Below are positions 44,658-56,000 of a DNA stretch of 64,000 nucleotides, one piece after another. The number at the start of each line of letters is the position of its first letter. Position 1 is the first letter of the stretch. This DNA comes from Candidatus Methylumidiphilus alinenensis. GTDB lineage: Bacteria; Pseudomonadota; Gammaproteobacteria; Methylococcales; Methylococcaceae. The translations under genes were made by a program, and so were the position numbers. The notes beneath the pieces are model-generated. The model made no database searches. It was not told the origin of the DNA and saw only the letters and a program-made list of their open reading frames with translations. Where the stretch lies: the NCBI GenBank assembly GCA_003242955.1, contig QJPH01000533.1, forward strand, positions 1 through 64,000, given 5' to 3'.

Positions 44658-45875
44658 TCAATACGCCACTGGCAAACTTGTCAACCCCCGCAAGGCCCGG
44701 TTCGTCCGCCATTCCACCGTGTCGGTCTCCAAGTGCAAACGGGGGAAGCGGCGCAGCAAGGTGCCCAGGGCGACTTCGGCTTCCAGCCGGGCCAGGGGCG
44801 CGCCTAGGCAGAAATGGATGCCGGCGCCGAAGCTGACATGCTTGTTATCGCTACGTGCAATGTCGAAGCGGTCGGGGTCCGGGAAGCGGGCGGAGTCGCG
44901 GTTGGCCGAACCCAGCAGCAGATACACAAGCTCGCCTTCCTCCAAGCGCCCGCCCGCGATTTCGACCGGCTCGGCGACGGAGCGGATGACCAGCAGCGAC
45001 GGGCTTTCGTAGCGTAGCACTTCTTCGATGGCCTTGGGCAGCAATTCCGGTTTGGCCTGCAATAGCGCCAACTGATCGGGATGCCTGAGCAAGGTCAGCA
45101 CTGCGTTGCCGATCAGGTTCATGGTCGATTCGTAGCCGGAGGCCAGCAGCACGAAACATGCGTTCAGTAATTCATCCTCGCTGAGCCGGTCGCCGCCTTC
45201 TTCCACGTTCAGCAAGGCACTGATGAAATCGCCGGTCGGCTTGGCCCGGCGCTGGGCGGCCAGGCTGCGGAGGTAGTCGTACAACTGGTCGATGATGCCT
45301 TCGATTTGCTCGACTGACAGCCCGGCGCTGGTGGGGTTTTCCAGCAGATAAATCCACTCGATAGCCTGCGCCTGCACGCTGCGCGGGAGGCCGACGAGTT
45401 CGCACAGCACCGTGGTGGTCAGCGGGTAGGCCAGCGCGGACACCACGTCAAAGCTTGGGCCGGCCGCTTGCGCAGCATCGAGCAGTTCGTCGGCGATGGC
45501 TTGGATGGCCGGTCGGAAGTCGCGCACCCGTCCGGCGCTGAATGCCTTGTTGACCAGCTTGCGCAGGCGGGCGTGGTCGGGCGGGTCGGTGTTGGTCATC
45601 ACCCGACCAAGCTTGCGCATCAGTCGGCTCAAGGTTTCCCCGACGCCCTGCCCGCCCGCCAGACTGCGCGCCAGCCGGTCGCGGTCGTTGGACAGCCGCA
45701 GATCGCGCAGCGCCGCGTCCACGTCGGCGTAGCGGCTCAGGTGGGCGATGCCCTGGGGGCTGCGGTACAAGGGTTGCTCCTCGCGTAGCTTGGCGTAGAG
45801 TGGATACGGGTCTTGGCTGAACGCCGGTGAGGCCATGGCCTGGGCGATGGCGTCGGTTTCGGTGCTGTCGGACAT
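44658..45875 (-). CDS. Cytochrome P450
   Basis: The product is a 405-residue soluble bacterial P450. The haem ligand Cys is in FGAGIHFCLGAPLARLE. The K-helix motif is EVLRYESP with the later RFPDPDRFD. The I-helix has LLASGYESTMN in place of the usual AG-x-x-T pattern: the conserved Thr is retained near the end, but the preceding Ala is Ser. No membrane anchor is present, so it needs separate ferredoxin and reductase partners, which are not nearby. It is 18 bases downstream of MbtH and belongs to the NRPS transcript. It likely oxidises the peptide or a carrier-bound amino acid. Confidence 0.9.
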   Translation of the reverse strand: MSDSTETDAIAQAMASPAFSQDPYPLYAKLREEQPLYRSPQGIAHLSRYADVDAALRDLRLSNDRDRLARSLAGGQGVGETLSRLMRKLGRVMTNTDPPDHARLRKLVNKAFSAGRVRDFRPAIQAIADELLDAAQAAGPSFDVVSALAYPLTTTVLCELVGLPRSVQAQAIEWIYLLENPTSAGLSVEQIEGIIDQLYDYLRSLAAQRRAKPTGDFISALLNVEEGGDRLSEDELLNACFVLLASGYESTMNLIGNAVLTLLRHPDQLALLQAKPELLPKAIEEVLRYESPSLLVIRSVAEPVEIAGGRLEEGELVYLLLGSANRDSARFPDPDRFDIARSDNKHVSFGAGIHFCLGAPLARLEAEVALGTLLRRFPRLHLETDTVEWRTNRALRGLTSLPVAY

Positions 45876-45893
45876 AGGGTGTGGCCGCCTCTG

Positions 45894-46109
45894 TTAAGCA
45901 CTCGCGTTCATGGCCTCGACGAGGCTTTTGGGCCGCATGTCAGTCCAAGTGCGGTTGATGAAGTCCAAGCAAGCGTCGCGGCTGTCCTTGGGATGGGCGA
46001 CCGTCCAACCGGCCGGCACGTCGATGAAGGCCGGCCACAGGGAATACTGGCCTTCGTCGTTGACCAAGGCGAGGTAGCTGCCGTCTTTGTCTTCAAACGG
46101 GTTGCTCAT
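45894..46109 (-). CDS. MbtH-like protein
   Basis: The product is a 71-residue chaperone-like partner of NRPS adenylation domains. Family features are [33 protein letters not shown] and the conserved Trp residues, followed by [20 protein letters not shown]. It is 200 bases downstream of the SRPBCC gene and 18 bases upstream of the P450. It probably binds one or more adenylation domains of the large NRPS and helps its folding and activity. Confidence 0.93.
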   Translation of the reverse strand: MSNPFEDKDGSYLALVNDEGQYSLWPAFIDVPAGWTVAHPKDSRDACLDFINRTWTDMRPKSLVEAMNASA

Positions 46110-46268
46110 AATAGATTCTCCATTGAGATGCCTGCAATGTTATTGCATCTTTGTGATTTTGTAAAATGATTAAATTGAGCTTTTGTTCTGTGAATCAATA
46201 TTTTATATTAATTTTACAAGTTCCTCCATTATTAAAAGTTGATGCTTAAACCCGAGTCGGCAAGCCCT

Positions 46269-46297
46269 CCCTCTCCCGTTGTGCGCTTGGGAGAGGG
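46269..46297. repeat. CCCTCTCCC palindrome
   Basis: CCCTCTCCC (46269-46277) pairs with GGGAGAGGG (46289-46297) around an 11-base loop. This common extragenic repeat lies just past the SRPBCC stop and before MbtH. It might reduce read-through, but no T-run follows. Adjacent CCGAGTCGG is part of the palindrome family seen in the NRPS gene. Confidence 0.45.
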
Positions 46298-46309
46298 TTG
46301 GGGGGCGTT

Positions 46310-47038
46310 TTAGGCGAACACCCCGTCGAGCCACGCATGCCAGGCTTGCTCGGTCTGTGCGGCATCGACGCCGCTGTCGAACAGGTGCAGGCACAAGGCG
46401 ACCGGCACGCCCCAGTGGTTGCGGCCAAAGAAGCGGTAGAAGCCCCCGGTCCCGCGCAGCCCCAGGAATAGCGGATCCAAATAGTCCACCACCACATCCA
46501 GCGCCGGCAATCCCGCCGGCGTGATGCGGACGGCATCGCCGGCCTTCACATCTTCGGGCAGGCCCAAGGCGCGTCGCAGCGCCAAGAACGAATCCTTAGT
46601 GCGGGATGCGTCCGGCCCGATTACCTGCACAAAGGTGGCGGGCCGACCATCGAAGTGGCGTAGGTATTCGCCCAGCGTGTGGTTGTAAAAGTCGGTATGC
46701 GTTTCCGCCGCTTCAAGTTGCACTGGCAGGTCGTTGATCGGCTGATGGTAATCGCGGTGGATGTGGGTGTGCAGCACACTGCCGCCGTCCTGCGCCTCGA
46801 TGCGGTAAGTCAATTTGGCGGTCAGCGCCTCCGCCTCGTGGACGCAGGCAAAATCGCTGGGCGGATTCCACACCGTCACGGTGCAGGGCCCGCGAGAGAC
46901 GACCCCGCCAACCCACGGCTCGATCTCCATCGGGAACAGCCAGGCCAAATTGCCCGCGCCAGTGGCGACGGCGCTCCAAACCCGCTCCGGTGCGGCGGGC
47001 AGCACCGTTTGGCGTTGAAAATCCAAAGTTTGTGTCAT
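46310..47038 (-). CDS. SRPBCC (START/AHSA1-like) domain protein in the NRPS cluster
   Basis: The product is a 242-residue protein. The first ~120 residues have the AHSA1-type helix-grip start TVLPAAPERVWSAVAT and a beta-rich sheet with VWNPPSDFACVHEAEALTAKLTY. The second part (EYLRHFDGRPATF, VVDYLDPLFLGLRG) may be a second small unit. It likely forms a hydrophobic ligand pocket. It starts 20 bases after the NRPS stop and is co-transcribed with it. In secondary-metabolite clusters, proteins of this fold can bind or cyclise products, but no activity can be deduced. Start ATG 47038, with GGAG 11 bases upstream. Confidence 0.65.
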   Translation of the reverse strand: MTQTLDFQRQTVLPAAPERVWSAVATGAGNLAWLFPMEIEPWVGGVVSRGPCTVTVWNPPSDFACVHEAEALTAKLTYRIEAQDGGSVLHTHIHRDYHQPINDLPVQLEAAETHTDFYNHTLGEYLRHFDGRPATFVQVIGPDASRTKDSFLALRRALGLPEDVKAGDAVRITPAGLPALDVVVDYLDPLFLGLRGTGGFYRFFGRNHWGVPVALCLHLFDSGVDAAQTEQAWHAWLDGVFA

Positions 47039-47058
47039 TTTTCAATTTACTCCAACAG

Positions 47059-50000
47059 TTAAAAGGCAAGGTCGCGCAGTTTGGCCGCGATCAGCGGCCC
47101 GATTTCCGCCAACGGCCCGGCCTTGGTCATGCGGTCGTGGCGGGCAAAGATCTTATAGCTTTCCAAGACGCCGCTGAGGTAAGGCCGCCAGACCTCCGGG
47201 GTGGCGTCGCTGCCTTCGCGCTCAATGGTCGAGTTGAACAGCAAAATGTCGCCGTCGAACACCTCCGGCACGAAGTCGATGGCAATCGTCGCGTTGTTGA
47301 CCATGATGTTGAACACCGCGTCGACGTGGCGCTCCTCCAGGCTGGCCAAGGCACTGCCCCGGCTGCGCAGGATCTGCACTACCTCGGCATGACTCAAGCC
47401 GCCGTCCTGCAAATCCTCCGGGTTGCAATCGAGAATGCCGACCAGGATGTCGCGCTTGGTCGGAATCGGCGGCTCGTCGAAGTGGACATCCACCACCGGA
47501 TAGGCGTCGAGGATGGTCAACAAGCCGACGCGCTCGCCGCGCCTTTGCATCTCGGTGGCGATGGCGTGGGCCACCAGCCCGCCGACCGACCAGCCGAGTA
47601 GGCAATAAGGCCCGTGCGGCTGGACTTTCTGCATCTGGTCGGCGTAGTCGGCGGCCATTTCTTTGATCGAGGCCGGGCGCGGCTCGGGCCGGGCCAGGCT
47701 TCTGGCCTGCACACCGTACAAGGGCGTTTCCGGCCCCAGATGGCGCACCAGGCCGCAGTAAGACCAGCTAATGCCGCCGCCGGGGTGGATGCAGAACAGC
47801 GGCGGGCGGCTGCCCCTCGCGCGCAACGGCAAGATCACCTCGAAAGCGTCGTCCGGCTTGTCCATCGCCAGCCGCTCCGCCAGCGCGGCCACAGTCGGCG
47901 ACTCGAACAAGCCGCGCAGGCCGAAATCGACGCCAAAGGTCGTCCGCACCCGGCTAGCAAGACTGGTCGCCAGCAGCGAATGCCCACCTAGCTCGAAGAA
48001 GTCGTCGTCGATGCCGACTTGGGGCAGGTGCAGCGCCTCGGCGAACAATTCGCACAGCAACTGCTCGTTGGGCGTCCTAGGGGCCCGGCCCGCACCCGCT
48101 TGGGCGAGGTCAGGGGCGGGCAGCGCTTTGCGGTCCAGTTTGCCGTTCTGGTTCAACGGCAAGGCAGCTAACGGTACGACGGCGGCGGGCACCATGTACT
48201 CGGGCAGTTGCTGCTTCAGCCAGTCGCGCAGCGCCGCCGGGTCCGGGTTGAAACCGGCGGCGGGGACGGCGTAAGCCACCAGCCGCTTGTCGCCAGGGCG
48301 GTCCTCGCGGACGACCGCCGCCGCCTGCGCCACCTCGGGATGGCCGGACAGCAAGGCTTCGATTTCGCCCGGTTCGATGCGGAAGCCGCGAATTTTGACT
48401 TGGTTGTCAGCGCGGCCGACGAACTCGATTTCGCCTTGCGCATTCCAGCGCACCCGGTCGCCCGTCCGGTACATCCGCGCACCGCTGTCGTCAAACCGGC
48501 CCCCGAACGGGTCGGCGACGAAGCGTTCGGCGCTCAAGCCCGGCAGGCCGACATAGCCACGCGCCAGGCCCGCTCCGGCCAAGTAAAGCTCGCCGGCCAC
48601 GCCGACCGGCAAGGGCTGTAGCCCGTCATCCAATACATAGGTCCGCATCCCCGCCATCGGCTTGCCGATCGGCACCGTGCCATCGATGCGGTGCGGTGGG
48701 CGCAGCGCGTGGAAGGTGGCGAAAGTCGTGGTCTCGGTCGGGCCGTAGACATGGACTAAGCCTGTGTTCGGGCAGGCGTCCAACACCCGCTGCATCGTCG
48801 CCGGCGACACCGCCTCGCCGCCGGTCCACACTTCGCCGACCGTGGCAAAGCCTGCCGGGTCTTCCTCGGCCAGCAGGTTGAACAGCGCCGTAGTCAAAAA
48901 CAGGCTGGTAATGTGTTCCTCGACGATCAACCGCCCCAGCGTGTGGCTGTCCAACTCGCCCGGCGGGGCCAGCACAATCTGCCCGCCGCCGAGCAACGGC
49001 ACCCATAACTCGTAAGTCGATGCGTCGAAGGCTGGCGGCGAGTGTAGCAGTACCCGCCGTTGCGCACCGCTGCGCCAGCAAGGCTCCAACGCCAGTTCGA
49101 TGACATCACGCTGGGTGACGGCGATGCCTTTCGGCGTGCCGGTGGAGCCGGACGTGTACATGACATAGGCCAGCCGCTCGGTGTGGTGGTTCACGTCCGG
49201 CGCGCCGGGGTCGGCCCCGCCAGGGGCCGCAGCCACGGTCAGCACCTCCACACCGGCCAAGGGCTGGGCCTGGAGCGCGACGGGCAGGACCGGGTCGGCC
49301 AGCAGGATGCGGGCGCCGTTGTCCGTCACGATGCGCTCCATCCGCGCCACCGGGTAACGCGCATCCAGCGGCACATAAACCGCCCCGGCCTTGGCAATGG
49401 CCAACACCGCAACGACACGCTCGACGGAGCGCTCCATCAGCACAGCCACGCCTTGTTCAGGCAAGGCGCCTAGGGCCAGCAGCTCATGAGCCAGCCGGTT
49501 GGCCCGGGCGTTCAACTCGGAATAGCTCAAGCGGGCCGCGCCGCAGGCCACCGCCGGGGCGTCCGGCGTCGCCTCGGCCTGCCCTTGGAACAGCGCGGGC
49601 AGGCTGGCTTCGGAGTGCAAAGCTTGCTTTACGGCGGTCGCGGCGGCGTTGAAATCCACCAGCAGCGTCTGGCGCTCCTCCGCCGTCAACAGGTCGATGC
49701 GGCTCAACGGCAGGTCGGGGTCGCCGGTCGCTTGCGCCAGCAGCCTAGCCCAACGCGCCATCAGCGTCTCGACAGTTGCTGGCTCGAACAAATCGCTGCT
49801 GTATTCGACCACGCCGGTTATGCCCTCCGCCGCGCCGTCCGCGCCGCGCTGCTCGCTGAGGCTGATCGACAGGTCGAAGCGGGCGGTGTCGGTGGCTCCG
49901 CCGCCGATGGACTCGACATGCAGGCCGGGCAGTTCAAAATCGCCCTGCGGGGCGTTCTGCAAGGCCAGCATGGTCTGGAACAGCGGATGGTGTGCCAGTG

Positions 50001-53000
50001 AGCGGGCCGGGTTCAGCGCCTCGACCAAATACTCGAACGGCACGTCTTGATGGGCATAGGCCGCTAGCGCGGTTTCGCGCACCCGGCCCAGCAATTGCCG
50101 GAAGCTCGGATTGCCCGAGGTGTCGGTGCGCAGCACCAAGGTGTTGACGAAAAAGCCCACCAGATCGTCCAAGGCCGGATCGGTGCGCCCGGCTATCGGG
50201 CTGCCCAGCGTGATATCGTGTCCCGCGCCCAGCCGCGACAGCAAGGCGGCGAAACCGGCTTGCAAGACCATGAACAAACTGGCCCCGCTGTGCCGCGCCA
50301 GCGCCGACAAGCCCTGATGCAATTCCGCCTCCCAAGCCACGGCCACCTGCGCCCCCCGGTAGGAGGCCACGGGTGGTCGGGGCCGGTCGATCGGCAGTTC
50401 TAATTGTTCCGGCAGATCGGCCAAGGTCTTCGACCAATAGGCCAATTGGCGGGAGAACAGGCTTTCGGGATCGGCTTGGTCGCCAAGCAATTCGCGCTGC
50501 CATAGCGTGTAATCGGCATATTGCACGGGCAGCGGGGTCCAGCCCGGCGCTTCGCCTTGGCTGCGGGCGGCGTAGGCCGAGGCCAGATCCCGCGCCAGCG
50601 GACCCATCGACCAGCCGTCGCCGGCGATGTGATGCACCAGCAGCAGCAAGATATGCGCATCGGGGGCCAGCGCGAACAACTCGGCACGCAACGGCGGCTC
50701 GGTGGACAAGTCAAAGCCATGGCGCGAGGCCGCGATCAAAGCAGTACGAACCAAGGTGGCGCCGGGGTGGCTGACGAGCAGCGTGGGCAGTGCCGCATCG
50801 GCGTCGAGAATGCGCTGATACGGGATACCCTCGACCTCCGGGAAGACGGTGCGCAGGCTTTCGTGGCGGGCGACGACATCGCCCAAGGCCGCTTGCAGCG
50901 CCGCCCGGTCTAGGTTGCCCCCCAGGCGCAACACCATCGGCATGTTGTAGGTCGCCGTGCGGCCTTCCATTTGGTGAAGGAACCACAAGCGCCGCTGCGC
51001 GTAGGACAAGGGCAACCGCTCGGGCCGGGCGTGGGCGACCAGGGCCAGTCGCGCCTGTTCGGCTTGGCCCAGTTTCGCCGCCAAGCCTTCGACGCTCGGT
51101 GTCTCAAACAGGCTTTTTAAGCCCAGTTCCACGCCGAAGCTGGCGCGGATGCGGCCGATCAGCCGCGTTGCCAGCAGCGAATGCCCGCCCAAATCGAAGA
51201 AATCCTCGTCGATGCCGACCGCAGCTAGCCCTAGCGTCTCGGCGAACAAATCGCACAGCATTTGCTCTTGCGGCGTTCGCGCCGGCCGGCCCACTCCGCC
51301 CAGATTCAATTCCGGGGCGGGCAAGGCGGCACGGTCCAGCTTGCCGTTCGGGGTCAGCGGTAGCCGCTCCAGCACCACCAAGGCCGACGGCACCATGTAA
51401 TCGGGCAAGCGCTGACGGAGATGTTCGCGCAAGCTGGCAATCAACGCGCCGGTGCCGCGCGCCGCCGACGGGTTGTTGGTGAAGGCCGACAGCGGCAGCC
51501 CGTCGATGCGGGCTGGCTGATACATATCCACCGGCTGGGCCAGGGCGGCCTGTTCGGCGGGCACGAACAGCACGTCCAAGGCATCGAGGCTGCGGGCCGA
51601 CCACGTGATGCCCACCCAGTAGCCCAGCCGCTCGCCCAGGGCGACGAATGCTTCGGGGTCGGGGATTTCTGTGTCCCCGTCCAGCAGCGCCCACAATTCC
51701 GCCAGTCCGGCGCCCGCTTGCAAGTTGCGCTGCGCGGCGACTTCTTGGACGATGCGGCGGTTGGGCACGCCCGCGACGCGCAGCGGCATCCGCGCGGTGG
51801 CTTCCAAATGCCCGGCCAGCCCCGCCAGCCCGTCAATGACCGCCCATTCCAGCCCAGGCACTTGCGCCAGGGACAGTGGCACCAAGGGCGGCTTGCGCAA
51901 GACGGCATCGTAGCGGTAGCGGCTGAGTTCGTTGTGGGCAAGGCCGCGTTTGAGGCGGATGTCCACCCCGGCGATCTCCGGGGTTTGCGCCGCCAGCGCC
52001 GCGAAAAACTCGGGTTCAATCAGCAGTTCCTTTTCCACCAGCAGGGCGTGTTCCACCGCCCGGCGCAATGCCGCCGTGTCCGTGCCGACTTCGGCCCGGC
52101 GCAGTTGCACCGCGCTGGCGAAGCAGCGCAGCAGCTTCAAATGCCGCACATCGCCGACGAACACCGCCCCGCCCGGTGCCAACAGAGCCATCGCCTGCCG
52201 CAGCACTTGCGCCAAATACTCGGTGTTGGGGAAATACTGCGCCACCGAGTTGATGACGATGGTGTCGAATTTACCCACCGGCAACCCGTCGATATCGTCG
52301 GCGGGCTGGGCGCGAAGCACCACGCGCCCGGCCAATTCGGGCAGTTGCTCGATTTGCTTGGACAAGGTTTCGATGACCGTTGCCGAGAAATCGGTGGCCC
52401 AGTAGCATTCGCAGTGCGGGGCGATTTGCGACAGCAGCAGCGCGTTGCCGACACCGATTTCCAGCACCCGTTTGGGACTAAGCGACAAAATGCGCGTGAC
52501 GGTGGCATCGCGCCATTCGCGCATTTGCCCGACCGGGATAGCCTGACCGTCGTAGCTGCTGTTCCAGCCACTGAAATCCTGGCCGAAGGTCTCGGCATCC
52601 ACGGTAGCGTAATGGGATTCGTAAATCTGCTGCCACTCGCCGACTTGGTCGCGCTCCACCGCTTCGTTGCACGATTGGCTGGTGGCGACGACATAAGCCA
52701 CCAGCCGCTTGTCCTCGGCCTGGCCGTCCCGGCGCACCAGCACGATGGCTTGGCCCACTTCAGGATGGCTGTTGAGAATGTTTTCAATCTCGCCCAGTTC
52801 GATGCGGAAGCCGCGAATCTTGATCTGGTCGTCCACGCGTCCGATGAATTCCAGTTCGCCCAAGGCGTTCCAGCGGACTCGGTCGCCGGTGCGGTACATG
52901 CGCCTGCCTGCGGCATAGGGATTGGCGACGAAGCGCTCCGCCGTCAGACCCGGTCGGCCCAGATAGCCCCGCGCCAAACCGACACCTGCGACATACAACT

Positions 53001-56000
53001 CACCGGCCACACCTGGCGGCACCGGCTGCAAACCGCCGTCGAGGAGGTAAACCTGGGTGTTGGCGATGGGCTGGCCGATGGGTGGCGTCTGCGCTAGCGC
53101 GGGCAGGGCTTCGCTCATCGTCGCGCAGACCGTGGTTTCGGTCGGGCCGTAGGCGTTAATCATCCGCCGACCCTTGGCCCAGGTGGCGACCATGTCCGGC
53201 GGACAGGCTTCGCCGGCGACGATCAAGGTCATGTCTTGCGGCAAGCCGTCCCTTGGCGACATCGCCACCAGTGCGGCCGGCGGCAAAGTCGCGTGAGTCA
53301 CGCGCTGGCGGGCCGCGAACTCGGCCAAGGCTACACCCGGCAAAAGCTGGTCTTTCGGGGCCGACACCAGCGCAGCCCCGGCCAGCAAGGTGACGCACAA
53401 CTCGGCGAAAGAGGCATCGAAGCTCGGCGAGGCGAATTGCAACACGCGGCTTGCGGCGTCGATGCCGAAACGCTCGCGCTGCGCCACCGCCAAGCTAGAC
53501 AGGCCAGCGTGGCTAACCAACACGCCCTTGGGCGTGCCGGTCGAACCGGAGGTGTAGATCACATAGGCCGGTTGCTGTGGCAGCAAGGCCAGATTCGGGT
53601 TCTCCGCCGAGCGGTGGACTAGCTCGGCCCGCATGGCTGGCTCGTCCACGACAAGCCTGTGGAGACCCGCAATTTCGGGCAGTGCGGCCAGCGTGGCGCG
53701 GTTCGCCAGCAGCAACACCGGCTGGGCATCGGCTAGCATGAAACGGATACGCGCCGCCGGGTAGTCCGGGTCCACCGGCAGATACACCGCCCCAGCCTTC
53801 ATCACCGCCACAATGGCGACGACCATATCCGGTGAGCGTGGTAGGGCCAACGCGACGATTTGCTCACGCCCCACGCCCTCGGCTATCAGCCGGTGCGCCA
53901 GCCGGTTGGCCTGCGCGTTCAGTTCGGCATAGCTCAGTTCCACACCTTCAAAGGCCACGGCCAGCGCGTCCGGTGAGGCTTCGACCTGGGCCTGAAACAA
54001 ATCTGGGAACGGCGCGACCGGCAATGGGCGGACGGTGTCGTTGCGGACGGTCAAGAGCGTATGCCGTTCCTCGGGTGTCAGCAAGTCGATGCGGCTGATC
54101 TGCTGGTCGGGCTGGGCCACCGCCTGTTCCAACAGGCGCAGCCAGCGGGCGTACAGCGCCGCGACTGTCGCAGGGTCGAAGCGGTCGGTGGTGTATTCGA
54201 CATAGCCGCCGAGTCCTTGCGGACTGCCGTCCGGCCCCCGCAACTCGGTCAGACTTAGCCCCAAATCGAATTTCGCTGTGCCGGTGCAGGTCGGTAACTC
54301 CGACAGGCGCAGCCCCGGCAGTTCAAACACGCCTTCCGGCGCGTTCTGCACCGCCAGCAGCACTTGGAACAACGCATGGTGGGCCAGCGAGCGGGTCGGG
54401 TTCAGCGCTTCGACCAGATACTCGAACGGCATGTCTTGGTGTGCATAGGCCGCCAAGGCGGTTTCACGCACCCGGCCCAGCAATTGCCTAAAGCTCGGAT
54501 CGCCTCGCGTGTCAGTGCGCAACACCAGTGTGTTGACAAAGAAACCGACCAGATCGTCCAGCGCCTGGTCGGTGCGGCCGGCGATGGGGCTGCCGATGGG
54601 AATGTCGTTGCCAGCGCCCAAGCGCGACAGCAGTGCCGCCAAGCCGGCTTGCAGCACCATGAACAGGCTGGCCCCGGTTTGCCGGGCCAGCCGCGCCAAG
54701 CCTTGGTGCAGCTCGGCGTCGATCCGCACCGCCAAATAATCGCCCTGGTAGGATGCCACCGCCGGGCAAGGCCGGTCGGATGGCAGGTCGATTTGTCCGG
54801 GCAAATCGGCCAGGGTCTCTGTCCAATACTGCAACTGCTGGATAAACAGGCTGCCCGGGTCGGAGGACTCGCCCAGCAATTCTCGCTGCCACAGCGTGTA
54901 ATCGGCATATTGCACCGGCAGCGGCATCCAGGCCGGTGCCTTGCCCTGGCAGCGGGCGGTGTAAGCGCTGGCCAAATCGCGGGACAGCGGTGCCATGGAC
55001 CAGCCGTCGCCGGCGATGTGATGCACCAGCAGCAGCAAGACATGCTCGCTCGGCCCCAAGACGAACAACTCGATCCGCAAGGGCGGCTCGCTGGACAGAT
55101 CAATGCTGTACTGCGAGGCTGCGGCCAAGGCATCGGCCAAGGCGGTTTCGGTGGTTTCGCTGACCACCAGAGCCGGCTTGCCCACTTCAGGGCTTAAGAT
55201 CAACTGGTGCGGTGTGCCTTCGCGCTGGGAGAAAACCGTGCGCAGGCTTTCGTGGCGGGTCGCCACATCGGCCAGCGCCGACTCCAACGCCGCCCGATCC
55301 AGCGTTCCCGACAGGCGCATCGCCAGCGGGATATTGTAGGTGGCGCTCGGGCCTTCAAACTGGTGCAGGAACCACAGCCGCTGCTGGGCGAAGGACAGCG
55401 GAATGAAATCAGGCCGCGCCTGCGCCGTCAAAGCCAGACGCACCGGTCCGGCATCCTCGCGCTGCAATTGCGCCGCCAGCCCGGCGACGGTCGGGTGCTC
55501 GAACAAACTGCGCAGAGCCAGTTCCACGCCCAAGTTCGCTCGCACCCGGCTGACCAGTCGGGTCGCCAACAGCGAATGCCCACCCAGTTCAAAGAAGTCG
55601 TCGTCGATGCCGACGCGGGGCAGATCCAGCACCTCGGCGAACAAATCGCACAACAGTGCCTCGCGGGGTGTCCGGGGCTGTCGGCCTGCGACCGTCGCGG
55701 CTAGATCCGGCGCAGGTAGCGCTTTGCGGTCCAGCTTGCCGTTCGTCGTCAACGGCAAGCTTTCCATTACCATGACCGCCGTCGGCACCATGTACTCCGG
55801 CAGTTGCTGTTTCAGCCATTCGCGCAGTGCCGATGCTTCCACGGCAAGGCACGTAGCGGGGACGGCGTAGGCCACCAGACGCTTTTCGCCCGGCCTGTCT
55901 TCGCGGACGACCACCGCCGCCTGCGCCACTTCGGGATGGACGGACAACATTGCCTCGATTTCGCCCGGCTCGATGCGGAAGCCCCGTATCTTCACCTGGC

